From: Streptomyces sp. ITFR-16 | GTDB lineage: Bacteria; Actinomycetota; Actinomycetes; Streptomycetales; Streptomycetaceae | Direction: 5' to 3' | NCBI RefSeq assembly: GCF_031844705.1 | Contig: NZ_CP134609.1 | Location: 5,828,001 to 5,892,000, forward strand | Length of the DNA: 64,000 nucleotides | Shown here: positions 43,157 to 52,100 of the stretch, piece after piece | Layout: every line of letters starts with the position of its first letter | How positions within the stretch are numbered: position 1 is the stretch's first letter | Position numbers and translations under genes: made by a program | Notes under the pieces: generated by a model | Seen by the model: the letters and a program-made list of their open reading frames with translations, nothing else | Databases searched by the model: none | What the model was told of the DNA's origin: nothing

Positions 43157-44884
43157 ATGACCCAGCACCTCGCTGCCCCCTCCACCGGCACGTCCGACGA
43201 CGCCCCGGGCCACCGCACCGGCTGGTGGCAGGACGCGGTGATCTACCAGGTCTATCCGCGCAGCTTCGCCGACGGCAACGGCGACGGCATGGGCGATCTC
43301 GCAGGCGTACGCAGCAGACTTCCCTACCTCAAGGACCTCGGTGTCGACGCGGTCTGGCTCAGCCCGTTCTACGCCTCCCCGCAGGCCGACGCGGGCTACG
43401 ACGTCGCCGACTACCGGGCCATCGACCCGATGTTCGGCACCCTGCTGGACGCCGACTCCCTGATCCGCGACGCCCATGAGCTGGGCCTGCGGATCATCGT
43501 CGACCTGGTGCCCAACCACTCCTCCGACCAGCACGAGTGGTTCAAGCGCGCACTCGCCGAGGGCCCCGGCTCCGCGCTGCGCGACCGCTACCACTTCCGC
43601 CCCGGCCAGGGCGCGGACGGCGAACTCCCGCCCAACGACTGGGAGTCCATCTTCGGCGGCCCGGCCTGGACCCGTACCACCGACCCGGACGGCACCCCCG
43701 GCGAGTGGTACCTCCACCTCTTCGCGCCCGAGCAGCCCGACTTCAACTGGGAGCACCCGGCCGTCGCCGACGAGTTCCGCTCGATCCTGCGCTTCTGGCT
43801 CGACATGGGCGTCGACGGCTTCCGGGTCGACGTGGCGCACGGCCTCGTCAAGGCCGAGGGACTGCCCGACCTCGGCACGCACGACCAGCTCAAGCTGCTC
43901 GGAAACGATGTCATGCCGTTCTTCGACCAGGACGGGGTGCACGAGATCTACCGGAGCTGGCGCGTCATCCTGGACGAGTACCCCGATACGATGGGGCCCG
44001 CAGAGCCTTCCGCAGAAGGGCGGGGGCGGGCGACGGGCGGGCGGATCGCGGTCGCCGAGGCTTGGACCCCGACCGTCGAGCGCACCGCCAACTACGTGCG
44101 CCCCGACGAGATGCACCAGGCCTTCAACTTCCAGTACCTGGCCACCGACTGGGACGCCACCGCGCTGCGCGAGGTCATCGACACCTCGCTGAACGCCATG
44201 CGCCCGGTCGGCGCCCCCACCACCTGGGTGCTCTCCAATCACGACGTCACCCGGCACGCCACCCGGTTCGCCAACCCGGCCGGCCTCGGCACCCAGATCC
44301 GCACCGCGGGCGACCGCGAGCTGGGTCTGCGCCGGGCCCGGGCCGCCAGTCTGCTGATGCTGGCGCTGCCCGGCTCCGCCTACGTCTACCAGGGCGAGGA
44401 GCTCGGCCTGCCCGACGTCACCGACCTGCCCGACGAGGCGCGCCAGGACCCGTCGTTCTTCCGGGCCGAGGGCCAGGACGGCTTCCGCGACGGCTGCCGC
44501 GTCCCGATCCCGTGGACCCGCGAGGGCTCCTCGTACGGCTTCGGCGCGGGCGGCAGCTGGCTCCCGCAGCCCGCCGGCTGGGGCGAGATGAGCATCGAGG
44601 CCCAGACCGGTGCGGCCGGCTCCACCCTGGAGCTGTACCGGGCCGCGCTCGCCGCCCGCCGCGCCCACCCCGGGCTCGGCGCCGGCGGCGCGGTGGAGTG
44701 GCTGGACGCCCCGGAGGGGGTGCTGGTCCTCGGCCGCCCGGGCTTCGTCTGCACGGTCAACACCACGGGCGCCCCGGTCCGGGTCCCCGCGTACGGCACC
44801 GTCCTGCTGGCCAGCTCCCCGGTGGCCGTCGACGGTGACACGATCGAGCTGCCCGTTGACACCACGGTGTGGTGGACGGTGTGA
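43157..44884 (+). CDS. aglA: intracellular GH13 alpha-glucosidase
   Basis: This 575-residue cytosolic enzyme hydrolyses imported maltose and maltodextrins to glucose. The (beta/alpha)8 barrel starts WWQDAVIYQVYPRSF. The triad is D225 (GFRVDVAHG), E301 (IAVAEAW) and D363 (LSNHDVTRH). VDLVPNHSSDQHEWF is conserved region I. Just before the E301 strand is a Gly/Arg-rich insertion (about residues 277-294, GPAEPSAEGRGRATGGR) that I do not recall in homologues. There is no signal peptide. Its last codons overlap the next LacI gene as GTGA. Confidence 0.94.
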   Translation: MTQHLAAPSTGTSDDAPGHRTGWWQDAVIYQVYPRSFADGNGDGMGDLAGVRSRLPYLKDLGVDAVWLSPFYASPQADAGYDVADYRAIDPMFGTLLDADSLIRDAHELGLRIIVDLVPNHSSDQHEWFKRALAEGPGSALRDRYHFRPGQGADGELPPNDWESIFGGPAWTRTTDPDGTPGEWYLHLFAPEQPDFNWEHPAVADEFRSILRFWLDMGVDGFRVDVAHGLVKAEGLPDLGTHDQLKLLGNDVMPFFDQDGVHEIYRSWRVILDEYPDTMGPAEPSAEGRGRATGGRIAVAEAWTPTVERTANYVRPDEMHQAFNFQYLATDWDATALREVIDTSLNAMRPVGAPTTWVLSNHDVTRHATRFANPAGLGTQIRTAGDRELGLRRARAASLLMLALPGSAYVYQGEELGLPDVTDLPDEARQDPSFFRAEGQDGFRDGCRVPIPWTREGSSYGFGAGGSWLPQPAGWGEMSIEAQTGAAGSTLELYRAALAARRAHPGLGAGGAVEWLDAPEGVLVLGRPGFVCTVNTTGAPVRVPAYGTVLLASSPVAVDGDTIELPVDTTVWWTV

Positions 44885-45936
44885 GTGTTCCCCTGCCGCG
44901 GGGCCCCGGCACGGGCGGCGCGCTGAGACTGTCGGACATCGCCGGCCAGGCGTCCGTCAGCGAGGCGACCGTCAGCCGGGTGCTCAACGGCAAGCCGGGC
45001 GTCGCGGACACCACGCGTCAGCGGGTGCTCGCGGCGCTCGACATCCTGGGCTACGAACGCCCGGTACGGCTGCGGCAGCGCAGCGCCGGGCTGATCGGAC
45101 TGGTGACGCCCGAGCTCACCAACCCGATCTTCCCGGCGTTCGCCCAGTCCGTGGAGCAGGTGCTCGCCGGGCACGGCTACACCCCGGTGCTCTGCACCCA
45201 ACTGCCCGGCGGCGCCACCGAGGACGAGCTCGTCGAGCAGCTCGTCGAACGGGGCGTCGGCGGCATCGTGTTCCTCTCCGGGCTGCACGCCGACACCTCG
45301 GCCGACCCGGCGCGCTATGCCGCGCTGACCGACCGGGGCGTGCCGTTCGTGCTCATCAACGGCTACAACGAGCGGATCAGCGCACCGTTCGTCTCGCCCG
45401 ACGACACCGCCGCCGTGCGGATGGCCGTCGGGCATCTCGCCGAACTCGGCCACCGCAAGGTCGGCCTGGCCATCGGACCGCAGCGCTATGTGCCCTCCCG
45501 CCGCAAGCGGGACGGCTTCGTGGACGCGGCGGTCTCGCTGCTGGGGCTCGACCGCTCCGAGGCCGGACTCCTGGTGTGCTCCACGCTGTTCAGCGTCGAG
45601 GGCGGTCAGGTGGCGGCCGGTGCGCTGCTGGACCGGGGGTGCACGGGCATCGTCTGCGGCAGCGACCTGATGGCGCTGGGCGTGGTGCGCGCGGCCCGGG
45701 ACCGGGGACTCGATGTGCCCCGCGACGTCTCGGTGGTCGGCTTCGACGACTCACAGCTCATCGCGTTCACCGACCCGCCGCTGACCACCGTGCGCCAGCC
45801 CGTGCAGGCGATGGCGGCGGCCGCGGTGGGCGCGCTGCTGGAGGAGATCGGCGGAAGTCCCGTGCAGCGCACGGAGTACGTGTTCCAGCCGGAGCTGGTC
45901 GTCCGGGGCTCGACGGCGGCGCTGCGGAGCCCGTGA
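44881..45936 (+). CDS. second MalR-like LacI-family regulator
   Basis: This 351-residue regulator closely resembles the MalR at 38423-39490. The HTH reads LSDIAGQASVSEATVSRVLNG, with recognition helix and hinge start (SEATVSRVLNGKPGV) identical to MalR. The effector domain matches throughout, e.g. PELTNPIFPAFAQ and VVGFDDSQLIAFTDPPLTT. GTG 44881 overlaps the aglA stop, so its level follows aglA translation. It may compete for MalR sites or sense a different sugar. Differences cluster in the ligand domain. It is convergent with the lipoprotein-like gene. Confidence 0.9.
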   Translation: MSVPLPRGPGTGGALRLSDIAGQASVSEATVSRVLNGKPGVADTTRQRVLAALDILGYERPVRLRQRSAGLIGLVTPELTNPIFPAFAQSVEQVLAGHGYTPVLCTQLPGGATEDELVEQLVERGVGGIVFLSGLHADTSADPARYAALTDRGVPFVLINGYNERISAPFVSPDDTAAVRMAVGHLAELGHRKVGLAIGPQRYVPSRRKRDGFVDAAVSLLGLDRSEAGLLVCSTLFSVEGGQVAAGALLDRGCTGIVCGSDLMALGVVRAARDRGLDVPRDVSVVGFDDSQLIAFTDPPLTTVRQPVQAMAAAAVGALLEEIGGSPVQRTEYVFQPELVVRGSTAALRSP

Positions 45937-45956
45937 CGCCCTGACGAGGACGGGCG

Positions 45957-45985
45957 CGGGGCCGGCCGGAGGGGGGCCGGCCCCG
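45957..45985. terminator. 11-bp terminator after the second LacI gene
   Basis: CGGGGCCGGCC at 45957-45967 pairs perfectly with 45975-45985 around a seven-base loop. It lies in the 56-base gap between convergent genes. Confidence 0.75.
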
Positions 45986-45992
45986 CACCCGC

Positions 45993-46919
45993 TCAGTCCT
46001 GGCCGTCGCCCTGCTTGTAGAGGCGTACGGTGCCGAGGATCTGGCGGATCGTGGCGTCGGGCACCTCGTCCGGGACGCCGTGCGCCCCGACGTAGGTCCA
46101 CGAGACGAACTCGCCCTCCGCATTCTTGAAGGCGAACGTCACCGCCTTGCCGTCGGTGTCGCACTTGCCCTTCTTCGGTGTCCCGGACGAGGTGACGGTC
46201 ACCAGGCTGCCCTCGACGCCCGTCTTCGTCCGGAACGACTCGGGCTCACCGACCGTGAGGCGCGAGCGGTCGGGCTGGGTGTAGAGGCCGTAGACCCAGG
46301 TCTCGGCCGTGTCCTCGGCGGCCTCGGCCGCGCTCCGGGAGCCCTGCTCCCCTGTGGTGCCCGTCGAGGCGAGCGCGTAGTCGTCCTGGGTGCCGTCCTT
46401 GTCGTCGTCGGACGTGCACCACTTCTCCTGGAGGACCGCCGGCGCCATCATCCCGACCAGCGGCTTCTCCTTGGGGTCGTCGTTCTCCGCGACGTAGCTC
46501 ACCCAGCTCGCGGCCTTCCGCGCCCAGGAGTCGGGCACGTCGAAGGTGATGCCGCGCTCGGCGTTGACCACGGTCTTCCAGCCGGGGACGAGCGGGCCCG
46601 AACCGCCGCCGGCCGCGCCCCGGTCCGTGCCGTCGGCGCTCGCCGGCGCGGTCGGCGACGGCTGCGGACGGGCCTCGCCGTTCCCGTCGTCGCGCAGCGC
46701 CAGGTAGCCCACCGCCGCGCAGGCCACGACGACCGCCGCGGCGGCGGAGACCACGACGGCCGTGGTCCGGTTGCGGCGGGGCGGTTCGGGGGCGCTCATG
46801 CCGAGCGTGGGGGCGGCGTGCCAGTCGGGGCTGCCCGGGCCGGGCTGTACGGGGTCCGAACCGCCGTGTGTGCCCGGCGTGTTCGGCTGTTCGGGGTGCG
46901 ACTGCTGTCCTGGCCACAT
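45993..46919 (-). CDS. membrane-anchored extracellular protein of unknown function
   Basis: This 308-residue protein starts MWPGQQSHPEQPNTPGTHGG, a Pro/Gln-rich cytosolic stretch typical of many Streptomyces membrane proteins, then a single helix (about residues 52-72) and an outward domain. That domain (from GPLVPGWKTVVNAERGITFDV) has beta-rich segments, two cysteines (WCTS and KCDT) that may form a disulfide, and SRLTVGEPESFRTKTG. No enzyme motif is visible. The ATG at 46917-46919 is chosen because upstream sequence loses coding character. Confidence 0.75.
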   Translation of the reverse strand: MWPGQQSHPEQPNTPGTHGGSDPVQPGPGSPDWHAAPTLGMSAPEPPRRNRTTAVVVSAAAAVVVACAAVGYLALRDDGNGEARPQPSPTAPASADGTDRGAAGGGSGPLVPGWKTVVNAERGITFDVPDSWARKAASWVSYVAENDDPKEKPLVGMMAPAVLQEKWCTSDDDKDGTQDDYALASTGTTGEQGSRSAAEAAEDTAETWVYGLYTQPDRSRLTVGEPESFRTKTGVEGSLVTVTSSGTPKKGKCDTDGKAVTFAFKNAEGEFVSWTYVGAHGVPDEVPDATIRQILGTVRLYKQGDGQD

Positions 46920-47376
46920 GGGGGCGAGCCTAGTCGCGGCCCGGGAACGGCCCGGCTGCGGGCCGGGGTCGGGGGCGGCCACACCCGGGAGAGGCGCCGG
47001 GGGTCGGCCCGGGCGGGCCGGCGGGGAGTGTGACTCCCGGCGCCTCTCTCGTGGGTGACCGGCCCGGCCGGCCGGGCGCGTGGGGCCCGGGGTAACGGGA
47101 CCCCCGGCCGACCGGACCGGAGTCGGGAGAAACGTAACAGCGCTGCAATGTCTTGCGTAAGTCCTTGCAGGAAGAAATCCTCGGTATTTCGTGGGTGTGA
47201 GCAGGATATGAGCGGGTCGTGTCCAAAGGGTTGACCACGCCCTGCCGGGCTCGTACGGTCTCCCCGCGGCAAGGTTTGCATTCTTGCAGCAAGAACCTTC
47301 AGGAGCCTTGAGGGCAGGGCGCGTTGCCGTATGAGGCTGCACGGTCACCCGCATTTCCCCCACCGCAGGAGGAAAC
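46920..47376 (+). promoter_or_regulatory. amylase promoter region with MalR-type sites
   Basis: This 457-base gap holds no gene. TTGACC (47231-47236) and TACGGT (47254-47259) with a 17-base spacer form a good promoter. Just past the start, GCAAGGTTTGC (47269-47279) and the palindrome TTCTTGCAGCAAGAA (47281-47295) form a MalR-type operator placed to block transcription. Further upstream, GCAATGTCTTGC (47145-47156) is identical to the site before malR, and CTTGCAG (47164-47170) follows 12 bp later. The rest shows GC-rich inverted segments but no clear element. Confidence 0.72.
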
Positions 47377-49089
47377 ATGGCACGCAGACCCCTGTCTGCC
47401 GCGCTCGCACTGCTCGCCGGCGCCGCCGCCCTCGTGGTCCCCGCCACGCACGCCGAGGCCGCCGCCCCGGGCGCCAAGGACGTCACCGCCGTCCTGTTCG
47501 AGTGGAAGTTCGACTCCGTCGCCCAGGCGTGCAAGGACACCCTCGGTCCCGCCGGTTACGGCTTCGTCCAGGTCTCACCGCCCCAGGAGCACATCCAGGG
47601 CGGGCAGTGGTGGACCTCGTACCAGCCGGTCAGCTACAGGATCGCCGGACGGCTCGGCGACCGCACGTCCTTCGCCCGCATGATCGGCGCCTGCCACAGC
47701 GCGGGCGTCAAGGTCGTCGCGGACTCGGTCATCAACCACATGACCAGCGGTTCGGGCACCGGCACGGGCGGCACCCCGTACACGAAGTACGACTACCCCG
47801 GGCTGTACTCCTCGTACGACATGGACGACTGCACCTCCCAGATCAGCAACTACGGCGACCGCGCCAACGTCCAGAACTGCGAGCTCGTCGGGCTCGCCGA
47901 CCTGGACACCGGTGAGGACTACGTACGCGGCAGGATCGCCGGCTACCTCGACGACCTGCTCTCGCTGGGCGTCGACGGCTTCCGCATCGACGCGGCCAAG
48001 CACATGCCCGCCGGTGACCTCGCCAACATCAAGTCGCGGCTGAGCAACCCGGATGCCTACTGGAAGCAGGAGGCCATCCACGGCGCGGGCGAGGCCGTCT
48101 CGCCCGACGAGTACACCGGGAACGGGGACGTCCAGGAGTTCCGCTACGCCCGCAGTCTCAAGCAGGTCTTCAACAACGAGAACCTCGCCAACCTGAGGAA
48201 CTTCGGCGAGGGATGGGGCTTCATGCCCTCCTCGAAGGCCGCGGTGTTCGTCGACAACCACGACACCGAGCGGGGCGGCGACACGCTGAACTACAAGGAC
48301 GGCGCCACCTACACGCTCGCCAGCGTGTTCATGCTGGCGTGGCCCTACGGCTCGCCCGACGTCCACTCCGGCTACGAGTGGACGGACAAGGACGCCGGCC
48401 CGCCCAACGGCGGCACGGTGAACGCCTGCTACAGCGACGGCTGGAAGTGCCAGCACGCCTGGCGCGAGATCTCCTCCATGGTCGGCTTCCGCAACACCGC
48501 ACGCGGTGAGGGCGTCACCGACTGGTGGGACGACGGCGGCGACCGGATCGCCTTCGGGCGCGGCTCCAAGGCCTATGTCGCGATCAACCACGAGGGCTCC
48601 TCGCTGACCCGGACGTTCCAGACCTCGCTGCCCGCCGGCGACTACTGCGACGTCCAGTCCGGCAGGGGCGTCACGGTCGACGGCTCCGGCCGGTTCACCG
48701 CGACCCTCGGTGCCGGCACCGCCCTGGCCCTGCACACCGGCGCCCGCACCTGCGGCGCAGGACCGACGGACCCGGCCGACCCCGGGACGGGCACCTCCGG
48801 TGCCTCCTTCGGCGTCAGCGCCACCACCCAGCCCGGCCAGAACATCTACGTCACCGGCGACCGGTCCGTCCTCGGCGGCTGGAACCCGGCCGCCGCACTG
48901 AAGCTGGACCCGGCCGCGTACCCCGTCTGGAAGCTCGATGTGAGCCTGCCCGCCGGTACGTCGTTCGCGTACAAGTACATCCGCAAGGACGCGAGCGGCA
49001 ACGTCACCTGGGAGAGCGGTGCCAACCGCACGGCGACCGTTCCCGCCTCCGGCAAGGTGGCGCTGACGGCGGACGTCTGGCGGAACTGA
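47377..49089 (+). CDS. aml: secreted alpha-amylase with CBM20 starch-binding domain
   Basis: This 570-residue exported enzyme makes endo-cuts in starch. The signal peptide ends near THAEAAAP. The GH13 domain (about residues 32-455) has D205 (GFRIDAAKH), E232 (QEAIHG) and D296 (FVDNHDTERGG) as catalytic residues, and calcium-type DLDTGEDYVR. A Pro/Gly-rich linker (PTDPADPGTGTSG) joins a C-terminal CBM20 with GDRSVLGGWNPAAALKLDP and VTWESGANR. AGGAGG precedes the ATG. Two MalR-type sites control it. The pullulanase gene follows after a strong hairpin. Confidence 0.96.
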   Translation: MARRPLSAALALLAGAAALVVPATHAEAAAPGAKDVTAVLFEWKFDSVAQACKDTLGPAGYGFVQVSPPQEHIQGGQWWTSYQPVSYRIAGRLGDRTSFARMIGACHSAGVKVVADSVINHMTSGSGTGTGGTPYTKYDYPGLYSSYDMDDCTSQISNYGDRANVQNCELVGLADLDTGEDYVRGRIAGYLDDLLSLGVDGFRIDAAKHMPAGDLANIKSRLSNPDAYWKQEAIHGAGEAVSPDEYTGNGDVQEFRYARSLKQVFNNENLANLRNFGEGWGFMPSSKAAVFVDNHDTERGGDTLNYKDGATYTLASVFMLAWPYGSPDVHSGYEWTDKDAGPPNGGTVNACYSDGWKCQHAWREISSMVGFRNTARGEGVTDWWDDGGDRIAFGRGSKAYVAINHEGSSLTRTFQTSLPAGDYCDVQSGRGVTVDGSGRFTATLGAGTALALHTGARTCGAGPTDPADPGTGTSGASFGVSATTQPGQNIYVTGDRSVLGGWNPAAALKLDPAAYPVWKLDVSLPAGTSFAYKYIRKDASGNVTWESGANRTATVPASGKVALTADVWRN

Positions 49090-49105
49090 CCCCCCTTCCC
49101 CTGTG

Positions 49106-49137
49106 AGCCGGACGGGCCGGATTCCGCCCGTCCGGCT
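49106..49137 (+). terminator. 12-bp hairpin between amylase and pullulanase genes
   Basis: AGCCGGACGGGC at 49106-49117 pairs perfectly with 49126-49137 around an eight-base loop. It lies in the 85-base gap, and no clear promoter is seen after it, so the pullulanase gene may depend on read-through or on a promoter I cannot identify. Confidence 0.65.
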
Positions 49138-49174
49138 CCGCACCCGTACCCGCACCCCTTCGAGGAGAGCCCGA

Positions 49175-52100
49175 GTGATACGTCCGTCCCCGCGCGTGCC
49201 CGCGAGAAGAACGGCCACCGCCGTCGTCGCGGCCGCCCTGTGCGCGGCCCTCGTGCCCGCGCTGCCCGCCGCCGCGGCCAGGCCGCCCGCCGCACCGTCG
49301 GACGGCAGGCTGGCGGCCGAGGCCGCCCGGCACGATCTGACCCGTGAGCAGTTCTACTTCGTCATGCCCGACCGGTTCGCCAACGGCGACACCCGCAACG
49401 ACCGCGGCGGGCTGACCGGCTCCCGGCTGGAGACCGGGTACGACCCCACCGACAAGGGGTTCTACCAGGGCGGCGACCTCAAGGGGCTGACGAGCAGGCT
49501 CGACTACATCAAGGGGCTCGGCACCACCGCGATCTGGCTCGCCCCGATCTTCAGGAACCGGCCCGTCCAGGGCACCGGCAAGGACGCGTCGGCCGGCTAC
49601 CACGGCTACTGGATCACCGACTTCACCCAGGTCGACCCGCACTTCGGTACCAACGCCGACCTGACGAAGCTGATCGACAAGGCCCACGGCAAGGGCATGA
49701 AGGTCTTCTTCGACGTCATCACCAACCACACCGCCGACACCGTCGACTACGCCGAGAAGACGTACGGCTACCGGCCCAAGGGCGCCCACCCCTACCTCGA
49801 CCGGGACGGCCGTCCCTTCGACGACGCGGCGGGCATGGCGAAGGTGGACGCCGACGCCTTCCCGTACAAGCCGGTGGCCGGCGGCGGCAAGACGCCGTCC
49901 TGGCTCAACGACCCCACGATGTACCACAACCGGGGTGACTCGACGTACGCCGGCGAGTCCACCACGTACGGCGACTTCTCCGGGCTCGACGACCTGTGGA
50001 CCGAGCGGCCCGAGGTCGTCTCCGGCATGGAGAAGATCTACGAGAAGTGGGTCAGGGACTTCGACATCGACGGCTTCCGGATCGACACCGTCAAACACGT
50101 CGACCTGGACTTCTGGACCCAGTGGGCCACCGCGCTGGACGCCTACGCCGCGAAGCACGGGCGCAAGGACTTCTTCATGTTCGGCGAGGTCTACTCCGCC
50201 GACACCGCGATCACCTCGCCCTATGTCACCCAGGGGCGGCTGGACGCGACGCTCGACTTCCCCTTCCAGGAAGCGGCCCGCCAGTACGCCTCGCAGGGCG
50301 CCCCGGCCTCGAAGCTCGCCGCCGTCTTCGGCGACGACTACCGGTACACCACCGACAAGGCCAACGCCTACGAGCAGGTCACCTTCCTCGGCAACCACGA
50401 CATGGGCCGCATCGGCACCTTCCTGAAGCAGGACAACCCGAAGGCCGGTGACGCCGAACTCCTCAAGCGCGCCCGGCTCGCCAACGAGCTGATGTTCCTC
50501 AGCCGGGGCAACCCCGTCGTCTACTACGGCGACGAGCAGGGCTTCACCGGCGCGGGCGGCGACAAGGACGCCCGCCAGACGATGTTCGCCTCCAAGACCG
50601 CCGACTACCTCGACGACGACGAGCTGGGCACCGACCGCACCCACGCCTCCGACGCCTACGACACCGGGCACCCGGTCTACCGCTCCATCGCCGCCCTCTC
50701 CGAGCTGACCCGGAAGAACCCGGCGCTGCGCGACGGGGTCCAGACCGAGCGGTACGCCGAGGGCTCCGTCTACGCCTTCTCCCGTACGGATCCCCGGCTC
50801 GGCAACGAGTACGTCGTCGCCACCAACAACGGCACCGGGGCGAGGACCGTCCAGCTGCCCACCGAGTCCGCCCGGACGGACTTCCGTACGCTGTACGGCG
50901 GTTCCGGTACGGTCCGCAGCGGCGCCGACAAGAAGATCGAGGTCACCGTCCCGGCCCTGTCGAGCATCGTGCTCCGCGCCGCCGAGCCCCTCGCCGCCCC
51001 GGCCGCCAGGCCCTCCGTCACCCTGAGGGCCCCGGCCGCCGGCGCAACCGGCACCGTCGAGCTGACCGCCGACGTGGACGGCGGCTCGCTCAACCGGGTC
51101 GTCTTCGCCGCCCAGACGGGCAACGGGAAGTGGACCACCCTCGGCACCGCCGACCACGCGCCGTACAAGGTCACCCAGACGATCCCCGCCACCACGGCGG
51201 CCGGAACACCCCTGCGGTACAAGGCCGTCGCCGTCGACCGCACCGGGCGCACCGCGAGCGCGCTCGCCTCCTCCACCGCCGGACGGGCGCCCGCCCCGGC
51301 GAAGCCCGTTGCCGTCGAGCGCGACTACGCCGTCATCCACTACCGGCGCGCCGACGGCGACTACACCGGCTGGCAGGCGCGGTCCGGCGACACCACCGCG
51401 GAGTTCGCCGGGCGCGACGCGTACGGCGCGTTCGCCTGGATCAAGGTGCCGGAGGGCGCCGAATCGGTCCCGTACACCGTCGAGAAGTCCGGCACCGCCG
51501 ACGGGCCGGAGCGCGCCGTCGACCTCGCGAGGACCGGCCAGGTCTGGGTCGCACAGGGGGAGGACGGCCAGGCGGACACCGCCCCCGAAGGCGTCTACCC
51601 CGCACCGGACACCTCCAAGGCCGTCCTGCACTACTACCGGGCCGACGGTGACTACGACGGCTGGGGCCTGCACACCTGGACCGGCGCCAAGGAGCCCACC
51701 GACTGGGCCAAGCCCCTCCAGCCGGCCGGGAAGGACGCCTCCGGCCTCACCTTCGAGGTCCCGCTCACCGACGGGGCCGCCTCGCTCAGCTACATCCTGC
51801 ACCGGGGCGACGAGAAGGACCTGCCCAGCGACCAGTCGCTCGACCTGGCCACGTACGGCCACGAGGTGTGGATGCTCGGCGGGACCGCCGGCTATCTGCT
51901 CCCGCAGACCGGCACCGTCCCCACTCCCGACCTCACCAAGGCCGAGGCCCAGTGGATCGACGCCGGCACCGTGGTCTGGAAGGTGAAGGCGACCGAGGCC
52001 ACCAGCCAGCAGCTCGTCTACGCATCGAGCGGCGGCATCTCCGTCGTCGACGGCGCCCTGAGCGACGAGGGCCAGTGGCTGCGGCTCACCCCGTCCGCGC

